Notes under the pieces: model-generated | Database searches by the model: none | The model's input: the letters and a program-made list of their open reading frames with translations, nothing else | What the model was told of the DNA's origin: nothing | Shown here: positions 31,296 through 39,378 of the stretch, piece by piece | How positions within the stretch are numbered: position 1 is the stretch's first letter | How the letters are laid out: every line of letters begins with the position of its first letter | Assembly: GCA_964616135.1 (NCBI GenBank) | Contig: CAZTTQ010000001.1 | Location: 1 to 64,000, forward strand | DNA length: 64,000 nt | Source of the DNA: JAJYIV01 sp964616135 | GTDB taxonomy: Bacteria > Patescibacteriota > Patescibacteriia > UBA9934 > GWF2-40-263 | Reading direction: 5' to 3' | Program-made: the position numbers and the translations under genes

Positions 31296-32519
31296 TTACG
31301 CGGCGGCGGAGGCGCCGGCCAAACGGCCGGTCGCCCAGGAGGCCTGCAGGTTGAAACCGCCGGTAAAGCCGTCGACGTCGAGCAATTCGCCGGCAAAGAA
31401 GAGGCCGGGGCAGAGCTTGGATTCCATCGTGGACGGGTTCACTTCCGCCAAGGACACGCCGCCGGCGGTGACGAACTCGTCCCCGGCGCCGCGGCCGACC
31501 ACGTTCAGCGGAATGCCGGTGAGCCAGGTGGCCAAGGCGCGCGTCTGGACCTTGTTCAGGTCGCCCGCGTTCAATTCGCCCAGGGCCAATTCCTTGCAGA
31601 TCACGTCGGCCATCGACTTTGGCACGAAGGCGGACAGGACCGTGCGCGCCGCTTTCTTGCCGTTCTCGCGGAAGGCGGTTTCCAGCTGCTTGTGCACGTC
31701 GTCGACGGATTCTTCCGGATAGAGGTTGATCGAAATCGGCATCGGCGCGTCGGGGCCGTACGTTTCGAATGCGACCAACCCGGACAGGGCGAATACGGCC
31801 GGGCCGCTCACGCCCTTGTGCGTGAACAGGAATGGGCCGGTCCACGACTTGTCGCGCGCGCTGATTTTCGCCCATTCCCAGGAGACGCCGGAAATTTCCT
31901 TCGGCCAGGGTTCCTTGGTGAAGAACGAATTCAAGCTGGGCGCGAGCGGCGTCAGCGAGTGGCCGAGCGACTCCGCAAACGCGTACCCGTCGCCGGTGGA
32001 ACCCGTGTGGCGGTACGCTTGGCCGCCGGTGGTCAGAATGACGCGGTCGGCGCGCAGCGGGGCGCCCTCATGGAAGGTGATGACGAATTCCTCGCCTTCC
32101 TTTTTGACGGACGTGACGGCGCGGTTCAGCAGGATGCGCAGGTTCGGCACGTCGCGGAACACCTTCACGAACGCGCCGACCACTTCGTGCCCGTCGTCGC
32201 TTTGCGGGAAGACGCGCAGGTCCGCTTCCACCTTCAATGGGACGCCGTGGGTTTCAAACCACTCGTACACGGCCGCGGGAGGGAACTGGTGCATGGCCGA
32301 CGTCAAAAACTTGGCGCCGCGGGGATAGCGCTTGGCCAGTTCGCGGACGTCGGTGATGCCGGTGGTTACGTTGCATCGTCCGCCGCCGGAGATGATCACT
32401 TTTTTGCCCAACTCCGCGTTCCGCTCAATCAGAACGATGTCGGCGGCCGGGTCGGTTTCCAGGGCGGAAGCGGCGGCCATCAGGCCGGCGGCACCTCCGC
32501 CGATAATGGCGATACGCAT
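31296..32519 (-). CDS. BaiN/HI0933-family flavoprotein
   Basis: The 407-residue product is an NAD(P)/FAD-dependent oxidoreductase of the HI0933/YhiN family: dinucleotide motif IGGGAAGLMAA, KKVIISGGGRCNVT (family signature, about 46-59), VILTTGGQAYRHTGSTGDGY, and a C-terminal FFAGELLDVDGFTGGFNLQ with GRLAG. BaiN reduces bile-acid intermediates in gut bacteria, but most members have unknown substrates. ATG 32519 begins the FAD-binding strand. The stop is followed at once by the shared terminator. Confidence 0.9.
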   Translation of the reverse strand: MRIAIIGGGAAGLMAAASALETDPAADIVLIERNAELGKKVIISGGGRCNVTTGITDVRELAKRYPRGAKFLTSAMHQFPPAAVYEWFETHGVPLKVEADLRVFPQSDDGHEVVGAFVKVFRDVPNLRILLNRAVTSVKKEGEEFVITFHEGAPLRADRVILTTGGQAYRHTGSTGDGYAFAESLGHSLTPLAPSLNSFFTKEPWPKEISGVSWEWAKISARDKSWTGPFLFTHKGVSGPAVFALSGLVAFETYGPDAPMPISINLYPEESVDDVHKQLETAFRENGKKAARTVLSAFVPKSMADVICKELALGELNAGDLNKVQTRALATWLTGIPLNVVGRGAGDEFVTAGGVSLAEVNPSTMESKLCPGLFFAGELLDVDGFTGGFNLQASWATGRLAGASAAA

Positions 32520-32528
32520 AGGATGGGC

Positions 32529-32534
32529 TACACT
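32529..32534 (+). promoter_or_regulatory. -10 box TACACT, 9 nt before a small ORF
   Basis: TACACT with exactly 9 nt to ATG 32544, the spacing of leaderless genes in this window. It may serve the metallopeptidase gene at 32687. Confidence 0.5.
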
Positions 32535-32543
32535 GTGCCCGTT

Positions 32544-32651
32544 ATGGCGTCTTTCGTCCATGGGTGTGTCTCCCGCCGTAGGCCGTTGAAGTTCGTCCAT
32601 GCAGACAAAAGATTGCCTCTGACGAGGGCAACTTTTGCCAGCATGGCCTAA
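32544..32651 (+). CDS. Possible 35-residue leader ORF
   Basis: A 35-codon frame (MASFVHGCVSRRRPLKFVHA, ending FASMA) lies 9 nt after a good -10 box and ends 35 nt before the next gene. Its 3' part spans a strong hairpin (32606-32637). No similarity is recognised. It could be a leader peptide, a small protein, or an untranslated leader. Confidence 0.3.
   Translation: MASFVHGCVSRRRPLKFVHADKRLPLTRATFASMA
32606..32637 (+). promoter_or_regulatory. Leader hairpin upstream of the metallopeptidase gene
   Basis: CAAAAG-a-TTGCC-TC-tgac-GA-GGGCAA-CTTTTG, an almost continuous stem without a following T-run. Confidence 0.5.
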
Positions 32652-32686
32652 AGTACGGCCTTAGAAGCGATCGACTCCACCTTCCT

Positions 32687-33259
32687 ATGCCTCAATTCAC
32701 CCATCACGGGCGACAGATTTCGTGGGAGTTTAAACGCCACCACTTGGCGCGGGGGTTGAAGTTGAAAGTGTATCCGGGCGGGCGGATCGTCGTTTCTGCC
32801 TCGCCCCGTTACGCGAGTGAAGCGGCGGCGGAGCGGTTGGTGCGGGCGAACGCGGACTGGATCCTGCGGGCCCTGGCGGTCCACGGCTCGGCGCCGGCTC
32901 CGAAACCGCTAAAAGGACCGGCGGACGAATACAAACGCTTCAAGAAGGCCGCCTTGGCCGTAGCGAGGGAACGCGTGGAGCGCTTCGCTCCCTTGTTGGG
33001 CGTGAAACCGGGCCGGCTCTCCATCCGCAACCAAAACACGCGTTGGGGCAGCTGTTCCCGGCGCGCGTCATTGTCGTTCCACTACAAAATCGCCTTGGTC
33101 CCGCGCCCGCTGGCGGACTACTTGGTAGTGCACGAGTTGGCGCACCTGAAGCATTTTGACCATTCGCCGCGCTTTTGGGCCACGGTCGCTTCGTTGGTTC
33201 CCGATTACCTTCGGTTGCGTAAAACCCTGGCGAAATACGGACGCGGGGAAGAGGATTGA
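32687..33259 (+). CDS. YgjP-like (DUF45) zinc metallopeptidase
   Basis: The 190-residue product matches the YgjP/SprT-like metallopeptidases: IRNQNTRWGSCSRRASLSFH (about 111-130), then LVVHELAHLKHFDHSPRFW with the HExxH zinc motif and a third ligand His in HSPRFW. N-terminal strands (ISWEFKRHHLARGLKLKVYP) fit the family. It is likely cytosolic. The stop TGA lies within the TTGACG -35 box of the LemA unit. Confidence 0.9.
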   Translation: MPQFTHHGRQISWEFKRHHLARGLKLKVYPGGRIVVSASPRYASEAAAERLVRANADWILRALAVHGSAPAPKPLKGPADEYKRFKKAALAVARERVERFAPLLGVKPGRLSIRNQNTRWGSCSRRASLSFHYKIALVPRPLADYLVVHELAHLKHFDHSPRFWATVASLVPDYLRLRKTLAKYGRGEED

Positions 33260-33284
33260 CGAAAACCGGTTTTTCTGCTAAAAC
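33256..33284 (+). promoter_or_regulatory. Promoter TTGACG-N17-TAAAAC overlapping a stop codon
   Basis: -35 at 33256-33261 includes the upstream gene's TGA (33257-33259); -10 at 33279-33284. Leader hairpins at 33284-33309 (CCCGGG..TTCC-gaaa-GGAA..CCCGGG) and 33335-33350 (GTCCCC-gctt-GGGGAC). Confidence 0.85.
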
Positions 33285-33363
33285 CCGGGCGTTCCGAAAG
33301 GAACCCGGGGGATCTCCCTCCGGTACTTTTCCCCGTCCCCGCTTGGGGACATCGAGGTGTTTC

Positions 33364-33957
33364 GTGAAGGCACTCGCAATCGCCGGTTCCGTCCTGCTTG
33401 TCCTGTTCCTCATCGCGATCGGCATCTACAACGCCCCCGTGGCTCCCGCGCAGCGCGTGGAGCAGGCGTGGGCGGACGTGGAGACCGCGCACCAGCGCCG
33501 CTACGACCTGGTGCCGAACCTCGTCGCCACGGTGAAGGGCGCCTCCGAGTTCGAGGAGCGCGTGCTCACCGAGGTCACCGAGGCGCGCGCGTCCGCTGGG
33601 AAGGCCGCCCTCACCGCCGCCGACCTCGGCGACCCGGAGAAGGTGAAGCAGTTCCAGGCGGCGCAGCAGGCGCTCTCGGCCTCGCTCACGCGCTTCGTCG
33701 CGACCGCGGAGGCGTATCCGGCGCTCAAGTCGGTGGACGCGTTCCGCGACCTCATGACGCAGCTCGAGGGCACGGAGAACCGCATCGCGACGGAGACGCA
33801 CAAGTACAACAAGGCCGTCGCGGAGTACAACACCGTGCTCCAGACGTTCCCCAGCAGCATCGGGGCCGGCTGGCACGGGTACGCGCGGCGCGAGCCGTTC
33901 ACCGCCGTCGCCGAGGCGAAGAACCCGGTGAAGGTGGACTTCGGGAGCGCGCAGTAA
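33364..33957 (+). CDS. LemA family protein
   Basis: The 197-residue product has an N-terminal membrane helix (LAIAGSVLLVLFLIAIGIYN, about 4-23) followed by the LemA four-helix region: RVEQAWADVETAHQRRYDLV, PNLVATVKGASEFEERVLTE and YNKAVAEYNTVLQTFPSSI near the C-terminus. LemA proteins are membrane-tethered and of unsettled function, often beside TPM-domain proteins, as here. GTG 33364 follows GAGGTG and two leader hairpins; the upstream open frame is leader. The stop overlaps the next ATG (TAATG). Confidence 0.92.
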   Translation: MKALAIAGSVLLVLFLIAIGIYNAPVAPAQRVEQAWADVETAHQRRYDLVPNLVATVKGASEFEERVLTEVTEARASAGKAALTAADLGDPEKVKQFQAAQQALSASLTRFVATAEAYPALKSVDAFRDLMTQLEGTENRIATETHKYNKAVAEYNTVLQTFPSSIGAGWHGYARREPFTAVAEAKNPVKVDFGSAQ

Positions 33958-34682
33958 TGCGCCCCGTCCTGCTCGTCTGGGCCTTGCTCTCCTTGGCGGG
34001 ACCGGCCACCGCCGAGGACGTGCCGGCCCACACGGGGTTCGTCACGGACCTGGCCGGCCTGCTGCCCGCCGAAACGCGCAACACGCTCGACGCGGAGCTG
34101 CGCGCCTACCGCGACGTGACGACCATCGAGGTCGCCGTCCTGGTGGTCCCGACCATCCGCGGCCGCGAGCCGAGCGCCTACGCCCAGGAGGTGTGGGAAT
34201 CCTGGCACGTCGGCAAGAAGGGGGACGACAACGGCGTGCTTCTGCTCGTCGTCCCGCCCCCCGAAAAGCAGGCATGGATCGCCACGGGCTACGGTATCCA
34301 ACCGTACCTGACAGACGTCACGGGCAAACACATCGTCAACGAGGTGATGCGGCCGCTCAACTTGGAGGGGAAGCGGGCTGAAGCGGTCGTCGCCGGTGCC
34401 CGCGCGATCATCTCCGTCCTGGGCAAGACGCCGTGGGCCCAGCGGAAGCCACCGCCCAAGGAAGAGCCGATGGATCCGAACCTGGTGCTCCTCCTGATCG
34501 TCATCGGGGTCATTCTCTTCCTTCTGTTCATCCGTTGGCTCATCCGCAACGGCGGCGGGCGCGGCGGCTACTCGTCCGGGTATTCGTCTTCCGACTACGG
34601 CGGCTCGAGTTCCAGCTCAAGTAGCAGCGACTTCGGCGGAGGCGATTCCGGCGGCGGGGGAGGCGGAGGCGATTCCGGCTAG
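33957..34682 (+). CDS. TPM-domain (YgcG-like) secreted/membrane protein
   Basis: The 241-residue product has a cleavable signal (LVWALLSLAGPATA, about 6-19) and a TPM domain with GFVTDLAGLLPAETRNTLDA, DNGVLLLVVPPPEKQAWIAT and GYGIQPYLTD. A C-terminal membrane helix (LVLLLIVIGVILFLLFIRWL) is followed by a Gly/Ser tail (SSSSSSSDFGGGDSGGGG). TPM domains may act as phosphatases or assembly factors. Translation is probably coupled to LemA through TAATG. LemA and TPM proteins commonly occur together. Confidence 0.92.
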   Translation: MRPVLLVWALLSLAGPATAEDVPAHTGFVTDLAGLLPAETRNTLDAELRAYRDVTTIEVAVLVVPTIRGREPSAYAQEVWESWHVGKKGDDNGVLLLVVPPPEKQAWIATGYGIQPYLTDVTGKHIVNEVMRPLNLEGKRAEAVVAGARAIISVLGKTPWAQRKPPPKEEPMDPNLVLLLIVIGVILFLLFIRWLIRNGGGRGGYSSGYSSSDYGGSSSSSSSSDFGGGDSGGGGGGGDSG

Positions 34683-34697
34683 ACGCACAAGACACGT

Positions 34698-34735
34698 GAG
34701 GGGTTCGCGCCACGCGCGGCCCCTCGTTTTTATTT
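34698..34735 (+). terminator. Terminator of the LemA-TPM unit
   Basis: GAGGGG-tt-CGCG-cca-CGCG-cgg-CCCCTC followed by GTTTTTATTT. Confidence 0.8.
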
Positions 34736-34749
34736 GGCCGCGGAGAGGA

Positions 34750-34778
34750 TTGACGCCGGACCGGTTTTCCGGTAGGTT
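34750..34778 (+). promoter_or_regulatory. Promoter TTGACG-N17-TAGGTT
   Basis: -35 at 34750-34755, -10 at 34773-34778. The leader has GGACG-ct-CGTCC and then GAGAG-aggtgta-CTCTC, whose loop holds the Shine-Dalgarno sequence directly before the ATG. Confidence 0.8.
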
Positions 34779-34817
34779 GGACGCTCGTCCATCTGAGGGC
34801 GAGAGAGGTGTACTCTC

Positions 34818-35375
34818 ATGAACCTGTTGCCGTTTCGCCGTAGGATCAACCGGGAAAGCGTTGAGGAAGTCCTCGTCGCTCTCAAGAACGCCAACGCACC
34901 GGAGGGGCTGTACGTGGATTCTCCGGGCGGCGCGTTCGAGTGCTTCTCCGTCCTGGGCCCCGCCATTGCCCGGCGCGGCATCATCACGTTGGCGGGAGAC
35001 GTACGGTCCGCGGCGGTCATCCTGCACTTGCTGGGCTATTACCGCCTGGCGTTGCCGGACGCGACATTCTTCTTTCACGAGGTCCGCACTCTGGTCGGAC
35101 CCGGGGAAGAGGAGGTGACGATCTGCGATCTCCAGTACGTATTGGAGGTCCAAGAGAAGATGCAGGCGGAGAAGCGCGAAGCGCTCGAGGAGTGGCTGCG
35201 CCGCATGCGGATGGCCCAGAGCTGGTTTCTGGACTTTCTTGCGCGGCACACTGACGTGCCTGCGAGTACGTTCCTGGACCTGATGCGCAACAATGCGACG
35301 CTCTCCGCTCAGGAAGCGAAGCGCTACGGCATCGTCCACGCGATCATTTCGCCTTCCGTCGTTCAGATGCACTGA
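34818..35375 (+). CDS. ClpP/SppA-fold serine-protease-like protein
   Basis: The 185-residue product follows the ClpP-crotonase fold: YVDSPGGAFECFSVLGPAIA (oxyanion SPGG), then IITLAGDVRSAAVILHLLGY, where the serine of RSAA takes the nucleophile position, and ALPDATFFFHEVRT with the candidate catalytic His. An acidic third residue would lie near the C-terminus (LDLMRNNATLSAQEAKRYGI resembles the ClpP tail with YGIVH). No signal peptide is visible. It could be a small cytosolic ClpP-like peptidase or a pseudoenzyme. The Shine-Dalgarno sequence sits in a hairpin loop, which may control translation. Confidence 0.7.
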   Translation: MNLLPFRRRINRESVEEVLVALKNANAPEGLYVDSPGGAFECFSVLGPAIARRGIITLAGDVRSAAVILHLLGYYRLALPDATFFFHEVRTLVGPGEEEVTICDLQYVLEVQEKMQAEKREALEEWLRRMRMAQSWFLDFLARHTDVPASTFLDLMRNNATLSAQEAKRYGIVHAIISPSVVQMH

Positions 35376-35406
35376 CCTTCCTGCACTGGGGGGTCTTTTT
35401 TTACGC

Positions 35407-35434
35407 AAAAACCGCCCATTCGGGCGGTCTTTTT
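35407..35434. terminator. Bidirectional terminator
   Basis: AAAACCGCCC-att-CGGGCGGTcTTTTT between convergent genes. Confidence 0.88.
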
Positions 35435-35867
35435 ATTCCTTCGCTTCTTGTTCCTGTTCCGTGTCGTCCAAGCCGTTGTCCGGGCCGAATTGTGCCGCAT
35501 GCAGTTTTAGCTGGCGTTCCATGTAGGCTTGGCGGAAGGCGTGGTCTAGTTCCTCGTCCGCCGTGCGTTTGGCCGACGCCTGTTCGCCGCCGCGCTTGCC
35601 GACTTCCGCCAACAGGCGGGAAAGGAACAGCCGGCGTCGTTCGCCCGCGAGGTTCTTTGAATTAAGCGCGAGGTCGACGGCTTCTTCTACGCGCCGGCGG
35701 TGCGCTTCCGCGTCCTTGGGCGCTCCCAGGTTTTTCCGGTTGTCCGCCATCTTGCGGTCTACGGTGGCCAGGAGGGAATCGAATAGGACGCGGTCCAGTC
35801 CCCGTTCGGCCACGGGGGTGCGTTTTGGCGCGCGCACTTCGTACGCGGCGGGTCTTTCACGGGGCAT
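35433..35867 (-). CDS. Hypothetical charged helical protein
   Basis: The 144-residue product is basic at the N-terminus (RERPAAYEVRAPKRTPVAER) and acidic at the end (DDTEQEQEAKE), and highly helical between. No signal, membrane or catalytic motif is visible. ATG 35867 stands 8 nt after a TATACT box. It is read as a separate unit downstream of the helicase at 35916, whose terminator overlaps this promoter. Confidence 0.65.
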   Translation of the reverse strand: MPRERPAAYEVRAPKRTPVAERGLDRVLFDSLLATVDRKMADNRKNLGAPKDAEAHRRRVEEAVDLALNSKNLAGERRRLFLSRLLAEVGKRGGEQASAKRTADEELDHAFRQAYMERQLKLHAAQFGPDNGLDDTEQEQEAKE

Positions 35868-35875
35868 ATGCCGAC

Positions 35876-35884
35876 AGTATAGCA
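35876..35884 (-). promoter_or_regulatory. Extended -10 TGcTATACT, 8 nt before ATG
   Basis: Minus strand hexamer 35881-35876 preceded by TGC. It overlaps the T-run of the upstream helicase terminator. Confidence 0.65.
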
Positions 35885-35911
35885 AAAGACGCCCGTTAAG
35901 GGGCGTCTTGC
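35883..35911 (-). terminator. Terminator of the HelD-like gene
   Basis: Minus strand: AAGACGCCCC-ttaa-CGGGCGTCTTTTG. Confidence 0.85.
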
Positions 35912-35915
35912 TTAC

Positions 35916-37706
35916 TCAACGACGCAGCACGTGCAATGCGTCCATGGCGCGGGTGAGAGCGACGTAGAATAGGTCGCGCTTGATCTTTGCTTGTTCCTCA
36001 GCGAATGCCGGGTCTTCGCCTGCGGCTGAGGTGAAGAACTCCCGGGAGAATCCCAGCACGCAGGCGACGTCGAATTCTACGCCCTGTGCTTCATGGACGG
36101 TCAGGACGTGTACGTTCGGCGTGTCCTTGAACGCTTCCACAAACGGACGCAGCACGTGGGCCGACGGGGCAAGTACGCCGATCTGTTTACCGGGATTCTC
36201 GGTAACGAGTGTGCGTACGTAGGCGAGTTCGTCGTTCGTATCCGTGTGTGTCTGTTCGACGACGGGCGCGCCTTCGGTCATTTCCTCCGGAATGACCGTC
36301 GGATAACCGCACGCGGTGACGTAGCGCAGGATGGCCTTGGTATTGCGGTACACCTTTTCCAAAGCCACGCGTCGGCCACTACCGAAGTCTTCCCCCGCCT
36401 CTTTCCAATCGCGGATAGTACCGAGCAATACCTGTTGGCCCAGGTCGCCGACGTACAGCACTGCCTTGGTGCTTGGATCGACGCAGGAACGCAGGAGAGC
36501 CAATTGTTCTGGGAGGTAGTTTTGTGTCTCGTCCACGATGATCAAGGAATAGGTAAGCGGAACCGAACGCGTGCGTCGCGTCACGCGGTAATTCGCTCCT
36601 TGCACTAAGTACTCCTCTTCGCGCAGGAGCGGTCCGCGTTCCAAGGCGTGCGTGAGAAGAAAGGAGAGATCAAAGCGGTCCAACTGTTTTGCCTCTTCTT
36701 GCGCGTCCAGCAGACGCTTGTCTTCCGCGGTGAACGACGGTTTGTATGCGGCGCGTAGCGACGTGAACGGATTTTTGCTGCGGGCGGCTGCCGGAATCGC
36801 GCGCAAAGCGAGGAGCTTGCGGTGTTCGAATCCGTCCACCGCGTCTTCCACGCCGTTGGGCCGGCGGATCACGGTGAAGCCTTCCAGACCGAGCCGTTCC
36901 AACGCCCAGGCGCCGAACGTAGTGATTTCCACGTCGTGGATGCCCAGGTCCGGCAGGAGGCGGGAGAAATAGGCTTTCGTCCGTTCGTCTTGGACAAAGA
37001 CAATCATACGTCGCGCAGGGAAGCGCTCCGCCGTGTCCGGCGATTGCAATAGATAGGCGAGGCGGTGGAGGGCCAAAGTCGTTTTGCCAGAGCCCGCGGG
37101 GCCCGCAATGAGGAACGAACCCGTTTCCGGCGCGCGAATGACGTCGTCCTGCGCCTTTTCCATGCGTTCGACGATTTCCGGCAGGACGAACCCCGTTTTG
37201 CGCTGTGCCAGTTTTTCTTGGTGCACCAACGTGCGTGCGTACGCCTCCGCTTCGCTCGCCATGAACACGACCTTTCCACCAACGATCATGAACTGGTCTT
37301 TGCGCTCCAATGTCCCGTTCCATGATTTTTCTACGCCAGGAAGTGCATAGGACGTGGGACCCACAGAAGCGAAACGAAGGCGCGCTGCGGGCGATGTCCA
37401 CGAAAAGACGCTTTGTTCCGCCAACAGGAATTTCGAAAAGTAGAGGGATTGGGTTTTACCGCCGTCGCCGCGCACGTCGCAACGGAAAAAGTACGGGCTG
37501 GGGAACAGGTGGTGCAGCTGGTCCAGACGTTCCGAAAAATGTGCCTTCAGTTTTTGGCGGACGGGGAGATCAGTTCCGTAGGTTTCATCCACACGAGCGA
37601 GGGTGGCGGATGTCTTCTTGATCTCCGCTTCAATGGCCGTACGGACGTCGGCGACGTGCGCGGTGGCTTCCGTGAGTAAGGCCTGCTTGTCGGGCGGGTG
37701 GGACAT
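35916..37706 (-). CDS. HelD-like superfamily 1 helicase
   Basis: The 596-residue product resembles the helicase IV/HelD group, whose members act on RNA polymerase or DNA. An N-terminal coiled-coil region (AIEAEIKKTSATLARVDETY) is followed by GPAGSGKTTLALHRLAYLL (Walker A), LIIVDETQNYLPEQ (Walker B), LYVGDLGQQVLLG, LEKVYRNTKAILRYV, LTVHEAQGVEFDVACVLGFS and LFYVALTRAMDALHVL. The N-terminal arm and the missing 1B/2B insertions of UvrD support HelD over UvrD. A TACACT box lies 12 nt before the ATG. Confidence 0.85.
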   Translation of the reverse strand: MSHPPDKQALLTEATAHVADVRTAIEAEIKKTSATLARVDETYGTDLPVRQKLKAHFSERLDQLHHLFPSPYFFRCDVRGDGGKTQSLYFSKFLLAEQSVFSWTSPAARLRFASVGPTSYALPGVEKSWNGTLERKDQFMIVGGKVVFMASEAEAYARTLVHQEKLAQRKTGFVLPEIVERMEKAQDDVIRAPETGSFLIAGPAGSGKTTLALHRLAYLLQSPDTAERFPARRMIVFVQDERTKAYFSRLLPDLGIHDVEITTFGAWALERLGLEGFTVIRRPNGVEDAVDGFEHRKLLALRAIPAAARSKNPFTSLRAAYKPSFTAEDKRLLDAQEEAKQLDRFDLSFLLTHALERGPLLREEEYLVQGANYRVTRRTRSVPLTYSLIIVDETQNYLPEQLALLRSCVDPSTKAVLYVGDLGQQVLLGTIRDWKEAGEDFGSGRRVALEKVYRNTKAILRYVTACGYPTVIPEEMTEGAPVVEQTHTDTNDELAYVRTLVTENPGKQIGVLAPSAHVLRPFVEAFKDTPNVHVLTVHEAQGVEFDVACVLGFSREFFTSAAGEDPAFAEEQAKIKRDLFYVALTRAMDALHVLRR

Positions 37707-37718
37707 AGAATGGCATTC

Positions 37719-37724
37719 AGTGTA
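37719..37724 (-). promoter_or_regulatory. -10 box TACACT, 12 nt before ATG
   Basis: Minus strand, upstream of the HelD-like gene. Confidence 0.45.
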
Positions 37725-37753
37725 CGTGGCGAATAAAGCCGTGTCGATTTTTC

Positions 37754-37791
37754 AGAAAAAAAGACACTGCCCCCATCAGGGGGAGTGCCTT
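37754..37791 (-). terminator. Terminator of the DEAD-box helicase gene
   Basis: Minus strand: GGCACTCCCCC-tgat-GGGGGcAGTGtC followed by TTTTTTT. Confidence 0.92.
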
Positions 37792-37797
37792 TTTGGC

Positions 37798-39378
37798 TTA
37801 AATTCCCATGCCACCGTAGAACTTGCGCGGGCCCTTGCTGCGCTTTTGGGCGCCGGAGAACTGGTCCTCGTGGAGGTCCAGCTTGGGGCCGCCCTTGCGC
37901 TTGCCGCGCGGGCCGCCGTGGGAACGGGGGCCGCGGGAAGACGCGCCGCCGAAGGACGATCCGCCGTTCATGCGGCGTTCCGCCATGTGGGCGTAGCGTT
38001 CGTCGCGTGGCGCCGTGGCGCCGGGGACGCTGGTCGAAACCGTGCGCGTGCGTTCGCCCGGACGGGCGTCGTCGCGGTCATCGGAACGGCCGGTGCCCGG
38101 ACGGGCATAGCCGCCGCGGGCGCCGTGGCCTCCGCGGGAACCGCCGCGGTGGGAACCGCGGTCAAAGCGGCCGCGGGAACCGCCGTCGTCTTCAATGTGG
38201 ACGGCGGCGCGGGCGGCCGGCAGGTCGCTCGGAAGCGGCATGACCGGGATCTGCTTGCGCACCAGGCGTTCAATCGCCTTCACGTCCGGCTTCTGGTCCG
38301 GCATGGCGAAGGAAATGGCCTTGCCCTTGGCGCCGTTGCGGGCCGTGCGGCCGATGCGGTGCACGTAGTCGTCGCTCTGGTCCGGCAGGTCGTAGTTCAC
38401 GACCAATTCGATGCCGGTCACGTCGATGCCGCGCGCGGCGATGTCGGTGGCGACCAGGACGCGGTACTTGCCGCGCTTGAAGCCGTCCAACGCCTCACGG
38501 CGCTGGGACAAGGAACGGTCGGAATGGATGTCCGCCGCCGTGTGTCCCATGAGCTTGATCTGGCGGGCCAACTTGCGCGCGCCAAATTTCGTGCGGGAGA
38601 ACACCAGGACGGACCCGGCGTACTGTCCAAGCAACTTTTCAAGCAGGCGGGACTTGTCGGCCTTGTGGACGAAGAACATCTCCTGTTCCACGCGGTCGGC
38701 AGTCGTGCCCGGGGGCACGACTTCGATGCGCACCGGGAGCTGCATGTAGTTGTTCACCATGCGGGTGATTTCGGACGGCATCGTCGCGGAGAACAGCAGG
38801 GTCTGGCGGGCCTTCGGCACCGTTTCCAGAATGCGGTTGATCTGCGGGGCGAAGCCCATGTCCAACATGCGGTCCGCTTCGTCCATGACGAGCACCGAGA
38901 TGTTGTCCAACTTCAAAGTCTTCTGGTCGAGGTGGTCGATCAGGCGGCCCGGCGTGGCGACGATGACGTGCGGGTTGTCGCGGAGCTGTTGGATCTGGCG
39001 GTGCATGGAGGCGCCGCCGATCAATACGACCGTGCGCAGGCCGATGGAGCGGCCGATGCGCTGGTAGGTTTCTTCCACCTGGAGCGCGAGCTCGCGGGTC
39101 GGCAGCAACACCAAGCCGCGGCCCTTTACGGACGCGAGACGCTGCAACATGGGAATGGCGAAGGCAAGCGTCTTGCCGGTGCCCGTCTGGGCGATGCCAA
39201 TGACATCCTTGCAGCCGACCGCGGCCGGGATGGCCTGGTGCTGAATCGGGGTCGGGGTCACGAACTTGGCCTTGTCCAGGGCTTCCAACAGTTTCGGGGC
39301 GATGCCCAGGCCGTGGAAGGAAGGCTGGTTAGCAAGAAGGGTTTCGGGAGTCGGGGTCGGCGTCTGCGGAGTCGTCAT
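37798..39378 (-). CDS. DEAD-box ATP-dependent RNA helicase (RhlE-like)
   Basis: The 526-residue product has the two helicase domains with Q motif region (FVTPTPIQHQAIPAA), AQTGTGKT, VLVMDEADRMLDMGF, FSATMP and HRIGRTARNG. A long low-complexity C-terminal tail (about 390-526) is rich in Arg-Gly and Ser, ending LDLHEDQFSGAQKRSKGPRK, typical of RNA-binding extensions. Such helicases remodel rRNA and mRNA, often in the cold. ATG 39378 begins MTTPQTPT. It is preceded by a structured leader of almost 200 nt and a TTGACA promoter, unlike the other backbone genes, suggesting RNA-level control. Confidence 0.94.
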   Translation of the reverse strand: MTTPQTPTPTPETLLANQPSFHGLGIAPKLLEALDKAKFVTPTPIQHQAIPAAVGCKDVIGIAQTGTGKTLAFAIPMLQRLASVKGRGLVLLPTRELALQVEETYQRIGRSIGLRTVVLIGGASMHRQIQQLRDNPHVIVATPGRLIDHLDQKTLKLDNISVLVMDEADRMLDMGFAPQINRILETVPKARQTLLFSATMPSEITRMVNNYMQLPVRIEVVPPGTTADRVEQEMFFVHKADKSRLLEKLLGQYAGSVLVFSRTKFGARKLARQIKLMGHTAADIHSDRSLSQRREALDGFKRGKYRVLVATDIAARGIDVTGIELVVNYDLPDQSDDYVHRIGRTARNGAKGKAISFAMPDQKPDVKAIERLVRKQIPVMPLPSDLPAARAAVHIEDDGGSRGRFDRGSHRGGSRGGHGARGGYARPGTGRSDDRDDARPGERTRTVSTSVPGATAPRDERYAHMAERRMNGGSSFGGASSRGPRSHGGPRGKRKGGPKLDLHEDQFSGAQKRSKGPRKFYGGMGI

